NCBI GenBank assembly: GCA_963716245.1 | Contig: OY970300.1 | Span: 496,001 to 560,000, forward strand | Length of the DNA stretch: 64,000 nt | From: VRUE01 sp963716245 | GTDB lineage: Bacteria > Actinomycetota > Thermoleophilia > Solirubrobacterales > 70-9 | Direction of reading: 5' to 3' | In this document: piece by piece, positions 31,893-41,200 of the stretch | Position numbering within the stretch: position 1 is the stretch's first letter | How the letters are laid out: the number at the start of each line of letters is the position of its first letter | The notes under the pieces: generated by a model | The model's input: the letters and a program-made list of their open reading frames with translations, nothing else | The model's database searches: none | Told to the model about the DNA's origin: nothing | Made by a program: the position numbers and the translations under genes

Positions 31893-32629
31893 CCGCGTCC
31901 GGGGCGCTTTATCGGCGGTATGGGGGGTATAAAGCGCCCCGCAACCGGCCACGAGTCGACTTCGGAGAGGTCGAGCGGCGCCAGCGTCTCGACCTGCACG
32001 CTCCCCAGCGCGGCGATCGTCTCGCGGTTCGACTCCTCGATCGAGTCAGGGCGATCCGGCCACGGGGTGAGGACGACGGCCGCGACCTCGAGGTCGGCGT
32101 CCCGCGCCGCCTCGATCGTGAGCAGCGTGTGGTTGATCGTGCCGAGACCTGGGGAGGCGGCGATCGCCAGCGGGAGGCCGAGGTCGGCGGCGAAGTCACG
32201 GACCAGGTAGGGCGGCGAGAGGGAGAGCGGGACGAGCAGCCCGCCGACGCCCTCGCAGACGAGCACGTCGGCGCCGCTCGCGGCGGCACGCGCGGCCGCG
32301 AGCAGGCGGTCGCGCTCGATCCGCTCGCCGGCCAGCTCCGCCGCCAGGTGCGGCGACATCGGCGGCCCATAGCGGTAGGGAGCGATCTCCTCGTCGCTCT
32401 GCGAAGAGCCTGCTGCCCGCCGCAACACCTCGTGATCGGGCCGACGGGCCGATACCCCGTCGACATCGCCGGGAGTCGGCCCGTCGGCAGGGAAGTCGTC
32501 GAGACCGGTCACCGCCGGCTTGAAGACGGCGACGCGCTCGCCGTCCGCGGCAAGCGCGTGGGCGATCGCGGCGGCGACGACCGTCTTGCCGACCTCGGTT
32601 CCCGTGCCGGTGACGAAGACTCCCCTCAC
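31889..32629 (-). CDS. bioD: Dethiobiotin synthetase
   Basis: A 246-residue enzyme that closes the ureido ring of dethiobiotin with CO2 and ATP. Walker A is GTGTEVGKT and VCEGVGGLLVPL is the second conserved loop. GTG 32629 follows GGAGGAGTC and is the best start. The C-terminal residues after LDLSEVDSWPV are encoded by a hairpin (31901-31940) and are not conserved. It follows bioF on the minus strand with a 62-base gap filled by another hairpin. Confidence 0.92.
   Translation of the reverse strand: MRGVFVTGTGTEVGKTVVAAAIAHALAADGERVAVFKPAVTGLDDFPADGPTPGDVDGVSARRPDHEVLRRAAGSSQSDEEIAPYRYGPPMSPHLAAELAGERIERDRLLAAARAAASGADVLVCEGVGGLLVPLSLSPPYLVRDFAADLGLPLAIAASPGLGTINHTLLTIEAARDADLEVAAVVLTPWPDRPDSIEESNRETIAALGSVQVETLAPLDLSEVDSWPVAGRFIPPIPPIKRPGRG
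31901..31940. repeat. Hairpin, GGGGCGC class, at the convergent MFS/bioD junction
   Basis: GGGGCGCTTTAT (31901-31912) pairs perfectly with ATAAAGCGCCCC (31929-31940) around a 16-base loop containing GTATGGGGGG. The same outer arm GGGGCGC and a TATCG...TATG motif recur at 54639-54679. It lies inside the 3' end of bioD and just after the MFS stop. Confidence 0.75.
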
Positions 32630-32638
32630 GACTCCTCC

Positions 32639-32688
32639 GACGTGCCGGGGGTTAGCGGCCACATATGGTCCATAACCCCCGGCACGTC
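32639..32688. repeat. Hairpin, GACGTGCCG class, between bioF and bioD
   Basis: GACGTGCCGGGGGTTA (32639-32654) pairs perfectly with TAACCCCCGGCACGTC (32673-32688) around an 18-base loop centred on CATATGG. The arms' outer nine bases and the apical CATATGGT are shared with 24552-24603. It occupies nearly the whole bioF-bioD gap and could reduce read-through into bioD. Confidence 0.75.
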
Positions 32689-32691
32689 CTG

Positions 32692-33885
32692 TCAGGCGGC
32701 GAGCGCGGCTGGGCGCTGGAGGCCGGCGTCGGCGACCTCACGCTTCGCGACGGCGGTCAGGCGGGCGGCCTCGCGCAGCTCCGCCTCGCCGTGCGTCGCC
32801 ATCACGCTGAAGCGCAGGCGGGAGGATCCCTCGGGCACGGTCGGGGGGCGGATCCCCTGGGCGAAGACGCCGTGCTCCAGCAGCCGCTCGCAGAGCGCCA
32901 TCGTCGCGTCGGGGTCGCCCACCTCGAGCGGGACGATCTGCGTTCCCGCGCCGCCGGCCGGGAGGCCCTCGTCCCTCAGCGCACGGCGAAACGCCGCGGC
33001 GTTGGCGTTCAACCGCTCGACCTGCCCGGGGTCGGCCTCGAGCAGCTCCAGCGCCGCCAGCGCCGCCGCGACCGAGGGCGGTGGCGGCGCGGTCGAGAAG
33101 ACGAAGGAGCGGGCCGTGTTGAGCAGGTACTCGCACAGCTCGGCGTCGGCGCAGACGTATGCCCCGTAGGAGCCGAGCGCCTTGCCGAGCGTGCCGACCA
33201 CGAGGTCGACCTCATCGCCCACGCCCGCCGCCGCCACCGAGCCGCGGCCGCCGGGACCGAGGGCGCCGGTCGCGTGGGCCTCGTCGACCATCAGCCGGCA
33301 GTCGTGGCGGCGAGCCAGCGAGGCCAGCTCGGCGAGCGGGGCCACGTCGCCGTCCATCGAGAAGACGCCGTCGGTGACGATCAGCGCGGCGCGCTCGCCG
33401 GCCTGTCGCAGCCCCCAGGCGAGGTGCTCGACGTCGGCGTGGCGGTAGACGAAGGTCTCCGCGCGTGAGAGCCGGCAGCCGTCGACGATGCTGGCGTGGT
33501 TGAGCTCGTCGGAGAAGACCACCTCGCCTCGGCCCGCCAGGGCGGGGATCGTGCCGCTGTTGGCGAGGTAGCCCGAGCCGAAGAGCAGCGCCGCCTCGTA
33601 GCCCTTGAAGTCGGCGAGCCGCTCCTCCAGCAGCCGGTGCGACTCCATGTTGCCCGAGATCAGCCGCGAGCCCCCCGCGCCGGCGCCGAGCCGCAGCGCC
33701 GCCTCGGCGGCCGCCTCGCGCACCAGTGGGTGGCCGGCCAGCCCCAGGTAGTTGTTCGAGCAGAGCAGCAGCACCGGCCGCCCGCCGAGCAGGACGCAGG
33801 GCCCCTGTGGCCCCTCGACCAGACGCAGGCGCCGCCGGAGCCCGCGATCGCGGAGCTCCTCCAGCCGCGCCGCGACGTCGGTCAT
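32692..33885 (-). CDS. bioF: 8-amino-7-oxononanoate synthase
   Basis: A 397-residue PLP enzyme that condenses pimeloyl-thioester and alanine. SNNYLGLAGHP near the N terminus, FGSGYLANSGTIPAL, DELNHASIVDG, VDEAHATGALG and the PLP lysine in GTLGKALGSYG are all present. ATG 33885 overlaps the bioB stop (ATGA). Gene order on the minus strand is bioB, bioF, bioD. Confidence 0.95.
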   Translation of the reverse strand: MTDVAARLEELRDRGLRRRLRLVEGPQGPCVLLGGRPVLLLCSNNYLGLAGHPLVREAAAEAALRLGAGAGGSRLISGNMESHRLLEERLADFKGYEAALLFGSGYLANSGTIPALAGRGEVVFSDELNHASIVDGCRLSRAETFVYRHADVEHLAWGLRQAGERAALIVTDGVFSMDGDVAPLAELASLARRHDCRLMVDEAHATGALGPGGRGSVAAAGVGDEVDLVVGTLGKALGSYGAYVCADAELCEYLLNTARSFVFSTAPPPPSVAAALAALELLEADPGQVERLNANAAAFRRALRDEGLPAGGAGTQIVPLEVGDPDATMALCERLLEHGVFAQGIRPPTVPEGSSRLRFSVMATHGEAELREAARLTAVAKREVADAGLQRPAALAA

Positions 33886-35018
33886 GCCGGCTGGGAGGGG
33901 ACCTTCGGGTAAGGCGGCGGCTTCTTCGCCTTCTTGACGACCCGCAGCTGGGTCGAGGGATCCCAGAAGGCGGCTTCCTCCTGGCGGTCGATCAGCTCGT
34001 CGATCGGCGTCGCCGGCGTCTCGCCGTCGAGCCAGCCGGAGCGGTTGTCCGGCCGCGGGTTGGCGCCGTTGTCCGGCTGCCGGCCGACGTTCAGCCCCAG
34101 CTCCTCGAACATCGCTCGGTCGTCCTCGGGCTCCGCCCCCAGCGTGGTCAGGAAGTTGCCCATCATCACCCCGTTCAGCCCCGCCTTGACCGCGAGCGGC
34201 TGCAGGTCGCCGAGGTTCTCGACCCGGCCGCCGCAGAGCCGGAACAGCGCTCCGGGGATGATCAGGCGGAAGATCGCGACCCACTTGACGACCTCCCAGG
34301 CGTCCATCAGCGGGCGGTCGCCGAACTTCGTCCCATCGCGCGGGTTGAGCAGGTTGATCGGCACCGAGGTCGGCTCCAGCTCCGACAGCTCGAAGGCCAT
34401 CTCGACCCGCTGCCGCGGCGACTCGCCGAGGTTGAGGATGCCGCCGACGCAGGTCTCCAGCCCCGCCTCCTTGACCGCGTCGATCGTCCGCAGCCGCCCC
34501 TCGTAGCGGACGGTCGTGGAGACCTCCGGGTAGTAGGAGCGCGCCGACTCGACGTTGTGGTGGACGCGCTGGATCCCGGCCTCGCGCAGCGCCTTCGCCC
34601 GCTCCGCGGACATGTGGCCGATCGAGGCGCAGCGCTTCAGGTTGGTCTGCTCGGCGACGAGCTTGGCGCCCGCCAGGATCTTTCCGAAGTCCTTCTTGGA
34701 GAGCCCCTGGCCCTGCGTGACCATGCAGAAGCGGTGGGCGCCCGCCGCCTCGGCCGCCTTGGCGTGCTCGAGGATCTGCTCGGGCTCCATCATCGCGTGC
34801 ATCGGCGTGTCGGCCTCGGCATAGCGCGACTGCGCGCAGAAGCCGCAGTCCTCGGCGCAGCCGCCCGACTTGGCGTTGACCAGCGAGCACATGTCGGTCG
34901 AGTCGCCGAAGTTCTCCCGGCGGACCTGCCAGGCACGCTCGACCAGGTCGCCGATCTCCCCGTGGTCGCTCAACTCGCCGAGGGCGAGCGCTTCGTCGAA
35001 GCTGATCAGGGCCGACAT
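33882..35018 (-). CDS. bioB: Biotin synthase
   Basis: A 378-residue radical SAM enzyme that inserts sulfur into dethiobiotin. The [4Fe-4S] motif is CAEDCGFC (Cys 54, 58 and 61). VHHNVESARSYYPEV and NLNPRDGTKFG-type segments are recognisable. The C terminus carries an extra Lys/Pro-rich tail after residue ~330. It heads the bioBFD unit. Confidence 0.95.
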   Translation of the reverse strand: MSALISFDEALALGELSDHGEIGDLVERAWQVRRENFGDSTDMCSLVNAKSGGCAEDCGFCAQSRYAEADTPMHAMMEPEQILEHAKAAEAAGAHRFCMVTQGQGLSKKDFGKILAGAKLVAEQTNLKRCASIGHMSAERAKALREAGIQRVHHNVESARSYYPEVSTTVRYEGRLRTIDAVKEAGLETCVGGILNLGESPRQRVEMAFELSELEPTSVPINLLNPRDGTKFGDRPLMDAWEVVKWVAIFRLIIPGALFRLCGGRVENLGDLQPLAVKAGLNGVMMGNFLTTLGAEPEDDRAMFEELGLNVGRQPDNGANPRPDNRSGWLDGETPATPIDELIDRQEEAAFWDPSTQLRVVKKAKKPPPYPKVPSQPA

Positions 35019-35086
35019 TCGGGCGCAAGGCTAGGTGCCGCCCCGGACGGCTGGCCGCGGCTCCAGGCCACCCGTAAGATCGACCG

Positions 35087-36206
35087 GTGGCGGCGGCTAC
35101 GACCAGGCGGCGACGGCTTGCGGCCGCCGCGGGATGCGGCTTGGCGGCCGGGGCCTTCGCCTTCGGGGCCGCCCTGGGAGACGACACCGAGCAGGCGGCG
35201 CCGAGCGCGGCGAGCCGGCTCCCGCTCGAGCGGCTCGCCGGCCAGCGAATCGCGATCGGCTTCGACGGCGCCGAGCCGCCGGTCGCGGTGCGGCGGGCGA
35301 TCCGCGAGGGGCGGGTCGCCGGGGTGGTCTTCTTCGACGACAACTTCCCCAGCCGCGAGGCCGGACGCCGTCTGCTCGCCGGCCTGCAGTCGGTCCCGCG
35401 CCCGCCCGGCCTGCGCGACCCGCTGCTGACGATGGTCGACCAGGAGGGAGGACAGGTGAAGCGGATCGGGGGCGCGCCGGTCGCCTCGGCCGCCGAAATG
35501 GGGACGGTCGGGGCGATGTTCAGCGGCCTGCAGGGTGCCCGCACCGCGAGGAACCTGCGCGACCTCGGCCTCAACGTCAACCTCGCCCCGGTCCTCGACG
35601 TCGCCCGGGCGGGAGGCACGATCGCGGCCACGGAACGCGGCTTCGGCTCCACCGCCGCCGAGGTGACGGCGAGCGCGATCCCCTTCGCCGAGGCGATGCA
35701 GGCCGGCGGCGTGGCGGCGACCGCGAAGCACTTCCCGGGGCTCGGCTCGGCGCGCGTCAACACCGATTTCGCCGCCCAGCGGATCGGATCCTCCAAGCGG
35801 ACCCTGCGCCGGGTGGACGAGGCGCCCTACCGCTCCTTCGTCGCCGCCGGGGGCGACCTGGTGATGCTGAGCACGGCCGATCTACCCGGCCTTCTCGTCG
35901 AGGCCCGCCGCCTTCGCCCGCTCGATCGCCACGGGGGAGCTGCGCTCCCGGCTCGGCTTCGACGGAGTCTCGATCACCGATGCGCTCGGCGCCGCCTCGG
36001 TGCGCGCCTTCGGCGGTCCCGCCGAGGCGGGCCTGGCGGCGGTCCGGGCCGGCACCGACCTGCTGCTCTACACCGACCACCGCGAAGCCGCTCGCGCCCA
36101 CCGCGCCCTGGTCCGCGGCCTCCGCGCCGGCTCCCTCTCCCGGGCCGCGTTCGAGGCCTCGGTCGGCCGCGTCCTTCGCCTCCGCCACCGCCTCGCGGGG
36201 AACTGA
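35087..36206 (+). pseudogene. Glycoside hydrolase family 3 (NagZ-like) with one frameshift
   Basis: The first ~265 codons from GTG 35087 encode a signal-like N terminus and a GH3 fold: DQEGGQVKRIGGAP, NLAPVLDVAR, the catalytic-loop region ATAKHFPGLGSARVNTD and LVMLSTADLP. The rest continues in another frame: AFSSRPAAFARSIATGELRS, then GFDGVSITDALGAASVRAFG to the TGA at 36206. Removing one base near 35879 (reading ACGGCC-ATCTAC) restores a single frame. It is either a sequencing insertion or a recent mutation. The intact protein would be about 370 residues, probably an N-acetylglucosaminidase acting on cell-wall fragments. Confidence 0.75.
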
Positions 36207-36256
36207 ACGAGCCCGGCGTCCAGGGACTGCGGGCGCTCGGTCGAACCGGTCCGCCG

Positions 36257-36893
36257 CTACGCGCCCGGCACGGCCGCCAGCGACTCCCAGAGGTAGAGCG
36301 AGGCGAGGCTGCGGTGCGGCCGCCAGGGCTCGCCGATCTCGATCACGCGCTGGGGCGTCGGCATCTCGCCGAGCCCGTACTCGATCTGGACCGCTTTGCG
36401 GATGCCGAGGTCGCCGCCGGAGAGGACGTCGGGTCGTTCCAGGTGGAAGATCAGGAACATCTCGGCGGTCCACTGACCGAGCCCGCGCACCGCGACGATC
36501 TCCTCGATCACCTTCTCGTCGTCGAGCTCGCCGAGCCGGTCCAGCTCCAGCTCGCCGTCGAGGACGTGGGTGGCGAGGTCGCGGATGTACTCGACCTTGC
36601 GGCCGGAGAGGCCGGCGGCGCGCAGGTCCTCCTCGCTCGCGGCCAGCAGCTGCTCGGGCGAGGGGGTCGAGCCGCCGAACAGGTCGCAGACGCGCCGGTA
36701 GATCGTCCGCGCCGCTTTGGTCGAGAGCTGCTGGCCGACGATCGCGCGCAGCAGGGCGCCGTAGGCGTCGGCGGGGCGCTCCTCGCTGCGCCGCCGCAAG
36801 CGGCGTCGCGATGTCGATCCTGCCGATCCGCTCGATCAGCGCCGCCATCGTCGGGTCGGCGGCCGCGAGCTTCCTGCGCGCCGCGGCGCTCAT
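36257..36893 (-). pseudogene. DNA-3-methyladenine glycosylase II (AlkA-type) with one frameshift
   Basis: From ATG 36893 the frame reads AAARRKLAAADPTMAALIER and then shifts near 36795-36810. The remainder is in a second frame: YGALLRAIVGQQLSTKAART, the helix-hairpin-helix segment, and VRGLGQWTAEMFLIFHLERPD with the catalytic Asp. One extra base in GCGACGCCG-type sequence explains it. Its ATG overlaps the enoyl-CoA hydratase stop by four bases. Without the shift it would be about 210 residues and should excise alkylated bases. Confidence 0.75.
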
Positions 36894-37699
36894 CGTCCTT
36901 GCCAGCGGGGCTTGCGCTTCTCGGCGAAGGCTTCGATCCCCTCGCGCAGGTCCTCGGAGGCGAAGCAGGACTCGCGCAGGGCGATCAGCTCCCGCTCGCG
37001 CTCCTCGCTCAGCGTCGGGTTCTCGCCGCAGCACCTCGATCGCGCGCTTGTTGCCGCGCATCGAGAGCGGCGCGTTGGCGGCGACCCCGGCGGCCAGCTC
37101 GACCGCCGCCTCCTCCAGCTCGTCGTCCGGCGACGACCTCGTGGACGAGGCCGATCTGCTCGGCCCGCGGCGCCTCGAAGTTGCGGCCGGTCAGGAAGAG
37201 CTCCTTGGTTCGCGCCAGGCCGATCGTGTCGATGAACTTGCGCAGCCCGGTGTGCCCGTAGACGAGCCCCAGCTTGGCCGGCGGCATGCCGAGCTTGGCC
37301 CCGGCGGCGCAGATGCGCAGGTCGCAGGTGATCGCCAGCTCCAGGCCGCCGCCGAGGCAGTGGCCGTTGATCGCCGCGACGGTCGGCCAGGGGTGCGCCG
37401 CCAGTGTCTCCATCGCGGCGTGGAACGGGTGGGCGACGAGCGCCTCGGCGTCGCGCTCGAAGGTTTCGGACTGGGATCGAGGCGAGGTCGTAGCCCGCCG
37501 AGAAGACCGGCGGGGCCCCGACGATCACCACGCAGCGCGTCTCGATGCCGTCTTCGAGTCGCGGCAGCGTCTCCGCCAGCGCGTCGAGGATCTCGTGGTC
37601 GAGGGCGTTGCGGCGCTCGGGGTTGGAGATCCGTATGCGGACGACCGCCTCGGCGGGGGAGTCGAGGAGGAGCTTGCCGCCGGCCAGCTGCTCGCTCAC
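36890..37699 (-). pseudogene. Enoyl-CoA hydratase/isomerase family, three frameshifts
   Basis: Segments of one crotonase-family protein sit in successive frames: EQLAGGKLLLDSPAEAVVRI to SAGYDLASIP; then METLAAHPWPTVAAINGHCL with GGGLELAITCDLRICA to GLVHEVVA; then AAVELAAGVAANAPLSMRGN; then NPTLSEERERELIALRESCF to the TGA at 36890. The breaks fall near 37472, 37128 and 37027, each consistent with one extra base. GTG 37699 overlaps the biotinyl-domain stop (GTGA). The intact gene would be about 268 residues. Confidence 0.75.
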
Positions 37700-37908
37700 T
37701 CCAGCACTACGAGGACGTCGCCTTCGCTGACCGCCTGGCCCTCCTCGCAGCGGATCTCCTTCACGGTGCCCTCGTCCTCGGCCTCGACCGGGATCTCCAT
37801 CTTCATCGACTCGAGGATCACGACCGTGTCGCCGTCCTCGACCTTGTCGCCGACCGCGACCTCGATTTTCCAGACGTTGCCCGTGATGTGCGCCTCGATG
37901 TCCGCCAT
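37696..37908 (-). CDS. Stand-alone biotinyl/lipoyl attachment domain protein
   Basis: A 70-residue protein that is a complete biotinyl domain. The modification site is ESMKME, with Lys in the family position, preceded by VVILE. No carboxylase domain is fused to it. It is the first gene of a minus-strand unit with the enoyl-CoA hydratase and the DNA glycosylase. It could serve as the biotin carrier for the carboxyltransferase at 53017-54633, which has no such partner nearby. Confidence 0.88.
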   Translation of the reverse strand: MADIEAHITGNVWKIEVAVGDKVEDGDTVVILESMKMEIPVEAEDEGTVKEIRCEEGQAVSEGDVLVVLE

Positions 37909-37931
37909 GGCGCGGGGACAATATCCGGCGC

Positions 37932-37976
37932 TCCGGTGCTCCTTTTGTACTCGTGGGGGACAAAAGGAGCACCGGA
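37932..37976. repeat. Hairpin, CCGGTGCTC class, in a divergent promoter region
   Basis: The 17-base arms (left: TCCGGTGCTCCTTTTGT, 37932-37948; right: 37960-37976) pair perfectly around the 11-base loop ACTCGTGGGGG. It lies between the biotinyl-domain gene (minus) and a glycosyltransferase gene (plus). The arm and loop closely match 60673-60709. Confidence 0.8.
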
Positions 37977-37993
37977 AGGCAGAATGCCCGGCC

Positions 37994-38694
37994 GTGCCCT
38001 CCGATCGGCAACGCGGAACGGTGGCGATCGTCGCCGCGCGCAACGAGGCGGATCGGATCGCCGCGACGATCGCTGCGCTGCGCGAGGCGCTGCCGGGGGC
38101 GGCGGTGTGGGTCGCCGACGACGCCTCGACCGACGGGACGGCGGAGGCGGCGATGGCGGCCGGCGCCCAGGTGGTCAGCCGCGGACGCCCGCACGGCAAG
38201 GGCGCGAACGTGACCGCCGCCGCCGAGGCCGCCCTGAGCGTCGAGGTCGTCGCCGGACCTGATCCTGCTCTGCGACGGCGATCTCGGCGATTCCGCCGGC
38301 CGGCTGACGCCGCTGGTCGAGGCGGTCGAGCGGGGCGAGTGCGACCTCGCCGTCGCCGCCTTCAGCCGCCGGGTCGGCGGCGGCTTCGGCGTCGCGCTCG
38401 GCTTCGCGCGCTGGGCGATCCGCCGCCTCTGCGGCCTCGAGACCGCGGCGCCGATCTCCGGCCAGCGCGCGATGCAGGTCGACGTGCTGCGCGCCGCGCT
38501 GCCGTTCGCGCGCGGGTTACGGGATGGAGCTGGGCATGACCGTCGACGCGGTCCGCGCCGGTTACCGGCTGCGCGAGTACGAGCTCGACCTCTCCCACCG
38601 CGCCACCGGCCGCAGCCTCGGCGGCTTCGTCCATCGCGCCCGTCAGCTCGCCGACTTCGGCCGCGCCTATCTGTCCCGGCGCCGCGGCGGTTGA
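37994..38694 (+). pseudogene. Family 2 glycosyltransferase with two frameshifts
   Basis: It begins GTG, then VAIVAARNEADRIAATIAAL and WVADDASTDGTAEAA, a GT2 start. Frame breaks occur near 38254 (extra G after GTCGCC, then LILLCDGDLGDSAGRLTPLV) and near 38518 (extra T, then YGMELGMTVDAVRAGYRLRE to TGA at 38692-38694). Removing both bases restores about 230 residues. The gene is otherwise well conserved at codon level, so decay would be very recent. Confidence 0.7.
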
Positions 38695-38713
38695 GGCCAC
38701 GGGCGCCGCTCGG

Positions 38714-39076
38714 TCAGCTGCGTTTCGCGTAGTCCCCGATCTCGCCGAAGTCGACCATCACGCACGGCTCGGAACCGCTCACTTCGGCATCGTGCCCGGG
38801 CGGGATCGCCATCACGTCGCCGGCGCCGACCTCGACCTCCGAGCCGTCGTCCATGAAGACGCGCATGCTGCCGGACAGCACGTAGGCGAAATGGGCGACC
38901 TGGCACGAGTCGGTGCCGGCGATCGGCTTGACGTTCTCGGACCACTTCCAGCCCGGCTCGAAGGTTCCCCTGCCGACGGGGTGGCCGGCGAGTTCGACGA
39001 CCTCCGCCTGGCCCTTGCCCTCGAACGGGCGAACCTCGTCGGGCGAGTCGAAGCTCTTGACTTCAGCTGCTGCCAT
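38714..39076 (-). CDS. Small cupin-domain protein
   Basis: A 120-residue single-domain cupin. The two motifs are GTFEPGWKWSENV and HFAYVLSGSMRVFMDDGSEV, ending with AIPPGHDAEVSG. It resembles small metal-binding cupins whose substrates are mostly unknown. ATG 39076 has GGAAGGAG upstream. It faces glycerol kinase divergently. Confidence 0.85.
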   Translation of the reverse strand: MAAAEVKSFDSPDEVRPFEGKGQAEVVELAGHPVGRGTFEPGWKWSENVKPIAGTDSCQVAHFAYVLSGSMRVFMDDGSEVEVGAGDVMAIPPGHDAEVSGSEPCVMVDFGEIGDYAKRS

Positions 39077-39147
39077 GGTGGCTCCTTCCATAGGGTCTGA
39101 GCCCTGCCCATCATCGACCGTACACCCGCTGCGATGCCGAGACAACC

Positions 39148-40596
39148 GTGATCCTCGCGATCGACCAGGGGACGACCGGGACGACCTGCCTCGTCTTCGA
39201 CGGCGAGGGGCAGATCGCCGGGCGCGCCTACTCGGAGTTCGAGCAGCATTTCCCGCGGCCGGGCTGGGTCGAGCACGACGCGACCGAGATCTGGGAGACG
39301 ACGCGCCGGGTGGGCGCCGATGCGTTGGCGGCGGCCGGGATCGGTGGGGCGGACCTCGACGCGATCGGGATAACCAACCAGCGCGAGACGGTCGTCGCCT
39401 GGGACCCGGCGAGCGGCGAGCCGCTGCACCGGGCGCTGGTCTGGCAGGACCGCCGCACCGCGGCGCGCTGCGACGAGCTCCGCGAGGCGGGTCGCGAGGA
39501 GCTGGTCCGGAAGCGGACCGGCCTCGTCCTCGATCCCTACTTCTCCGGCACCAAGATCGAGTGGCTGCTGCGCAACGCCGAGGGCATCGAGCGGGCGGTG
39601 TTCGGCACCGTCGACTCCTGGCTGCTCTTCAAGCTGACCGGCCGCCACGCGACCGACTACACGAACGCCGCGCGGACGATGCTCTTCGACATCCGCCGCC
39701 TGGGCTGGGACGAGGAGCTGTGCGCGGTGCTCGGCGTGGACCCGGCGCGGCTGCCCGAGCCGCTGCCCTCCGCCCACGTCTACGGCACGACCTCGGAGTT
39801 CGGCGGCGAGGTGCCCGTGGCGGGCATCGCCGGCGACCAGCAGGCGGCGCTGTTCGGCCAGGCCTGCCACAGCGCCGGGACCGCCAAGAACACCTACGGG
39901 ACCGGCAGCTTCGTCCTGCTCCACACCGGCCCGGAGGCGCCGCAGCCGGTCGAGGGGCTGCTGACGACGGTCGCGTGCGCGCCCGCCGCCGAGGCCGCCT
40001 ACGCCCTGGAGGCGGCGATCTTCGTCACCGGCGCAGCGGTGCAGTGGCTGCGCGACGGGCTGGGCACGATCGGCGACGCGGCGGAGACCGAGCCGCTGGC
40101 CGCATCCCTGTCCGGCAACGACGGCGTCTACTTCGTCCCGGCCCTGACCGGCCTGGGCTCGCCGCACTGGGATCCCTACGCGCGCGGGACGATCGTCGGG
40201 CTGACGCGCGGCAGCGGCCGCGCCCACCTGGCGCGCGCCGCCCTGGAGGCGATCGCCTACCAGACGGTCGACGCGGTGCGCGCCGAGGAGGCCGCCTCGG
40301 GTCGGGCGCTCGACGCGCTGAAGGCCGACGGCGGTGCGGTCGTCAACCGCTGGCTGATGCAGTTCCAGGCCGACGTGCTGGGGGTCCCGGTGGTCGTGCC
40401 GGAGATCGCCGAGACGACGGCGCTGGGCGCTGCCTGCCTGGCCGGAATCGCGACCGAGCGCTGGAGCGCCGAGCAGGTCGCCGCGATGTGGCGCGAGGCC
40501 GCCCGCTACGAGCCGCGCATGGGCGATGACGAGCGCGAGTCGCTGCTGGCCGAGTGGCACCGCGCCCTCGACCGGGCGCGCGGCTGGGCCTCCTGA
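39148..40596 (+). CDS. glpK: Glycerol kinase
   Basis: A 482-residue FGGY-family kinase that makes glycerol-3-phosphate. DQGTTGTTCLVF at the N terminus, TNQRETVVAWDPASGEPLHR, WQDRRT, GIAGDQQAALFGQ and GTAKNTYGTGSF are hallmark segments. The start is GTG. No glpF or glpD is adjacent; the acyltransferase at 41201 also uses glycerol-3-phosphate-derived lipid. Confidence 0.95.
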   Translation: MILAIDQGTTGTTCLVFDGEGQIAGRAYSEFEQHFPRPGWVEHDATEIWETTRRVGADALAAAGIGGADLDAIGITNQRETVVAWDPASGEPLHRALVWQDRRTAARCDELREAGREELVRKRTGLVLDPYFSGTKIEWLLRNAEGIERAVFGTVDSWLLFKLTGRHATDYTNAARTMLFDIRRLGWDEELCAVLGVDPARLPEPLPSAHVYGTTSEFGGEVPVAGIAGDQQAALFGQACHSAGTAKNTYGTGSFVLLHTGPEAPQPVEGLLTTVACAPAAEAAYALEAAIFVTGAAVQWLRDGLGTIGDAAETEPLAASLSGNDGVYFVPALTGLGSPHWDPYARGTIVGLTRGSGRAHLARAALEAIAYQTVDAVRAEEAASGRALDALKADGGAVVNRWLMQFQADVLGVPVVVPEIAETTALGAACLAGIATERWSAEQVAAMWREAARYEPRMGDDERESLLAEWHRALDRARGWAS

Positions 40597-40685
40597 GCCC
40601 GCCGTCACAGAAGAATTGAAGAGCCGTTGCAAACCTCTTACAAACAGCGCACCATCGGCGACATCTTGTCTGAGACCATGCGACC

Positions 40686-41132
40686 ATGGAGGCGATGAGA
40701 GAAGCGTGGACCGACGACCGCATGGACGACCTCAACCGCAAGGTAGAGGCAGGCTTCGGACGAGTCGATGCCCGCTTCGACGGCCTGGAGGCGCGGTTGG
40801 ATCAGCGTTTTGCAGCGATGCAGACCCACACGGATCAGCGCCTTGAAGCGATGCAGGCTCACACGGACAAGCGCCTGGATGCCATGCAGGCTCACACGGA
40901 CGAGCTTCTCGCTGCGATGCAGGCGCACACGGGCAAGCGCTTCGATGCGATGCAGGCTGACCTGGGCAAGCGCTTCGAGACCATGCAGACCCACTTCGAC
41001 GGTCGCTTCGAGGGGCAGGACAGGCGCTTCGAGGCGATCGACAAGCGCCTCGATGGCTTGCAGCGCACGTTGATCCTCACGCAAGCCACCTTCATCGCCG
41101 GTCTCCTCGGCCTGTTTGCGACGCAGCTCTGA
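40686..41132 (+). CDS. Hendecad-repeat coiled-coil protein with a C-terminal membrane anchor
   Basis: A 148-residue protein. Residues 45-110 are six tandem 11-residue repeats of consensus MQAHTDKRLDA (DNA 40818-41015, 33 bases each), which favour a right-handed coiled coil. The last ~20 residues (LTQATFIAGLLGLFATQL) are one membrane helix. The N-terminal part has a heptad-like NRKVEAGFGRVDARFDGLEA. I do not recognise a family; similar repeat proteins are common and function as scaffolds. ATG 40695 is also possible. Confidence 0.8.
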   Translation: MEAMREAWTDDRMDDLNRKVEAGFGRVDARFDGLEARLDQRFAAMQTHTDQRLEAMQAHTDKRLDAMQAHTDELLAAMQAHTGKRFDAMQADLGKRFETMQTHFDGRFEGQDRRFEAIDKRLDGLQRTLILTQATFIAGLLGLFATQL

Positions 41133-41200
41133 GCGGCGCGTAACCGCTCCCCCGTCAGGGGGTACGCACAGCCACAGCCGGCCCATCCGGCTCTCCACCC

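Noticed and set aside
27792..31952. A 1386-codon antisense open frame
   Set aside because: It is opposite the reductase, desaturase and MFS genes. Its composition is repetitive Asp/Arg/Val/His typical of shadow frames.
36257..37699. Several short independent genes
   Set aside because: The pieces join into two known families when single bases are removed; they are frameshift fragments.
40818..41015. 33-base tandem repeats that might suggest a CRISPR array
   Set aside because: They are in frame, without spacers, and encode 11-residue coiled-coil repeats.
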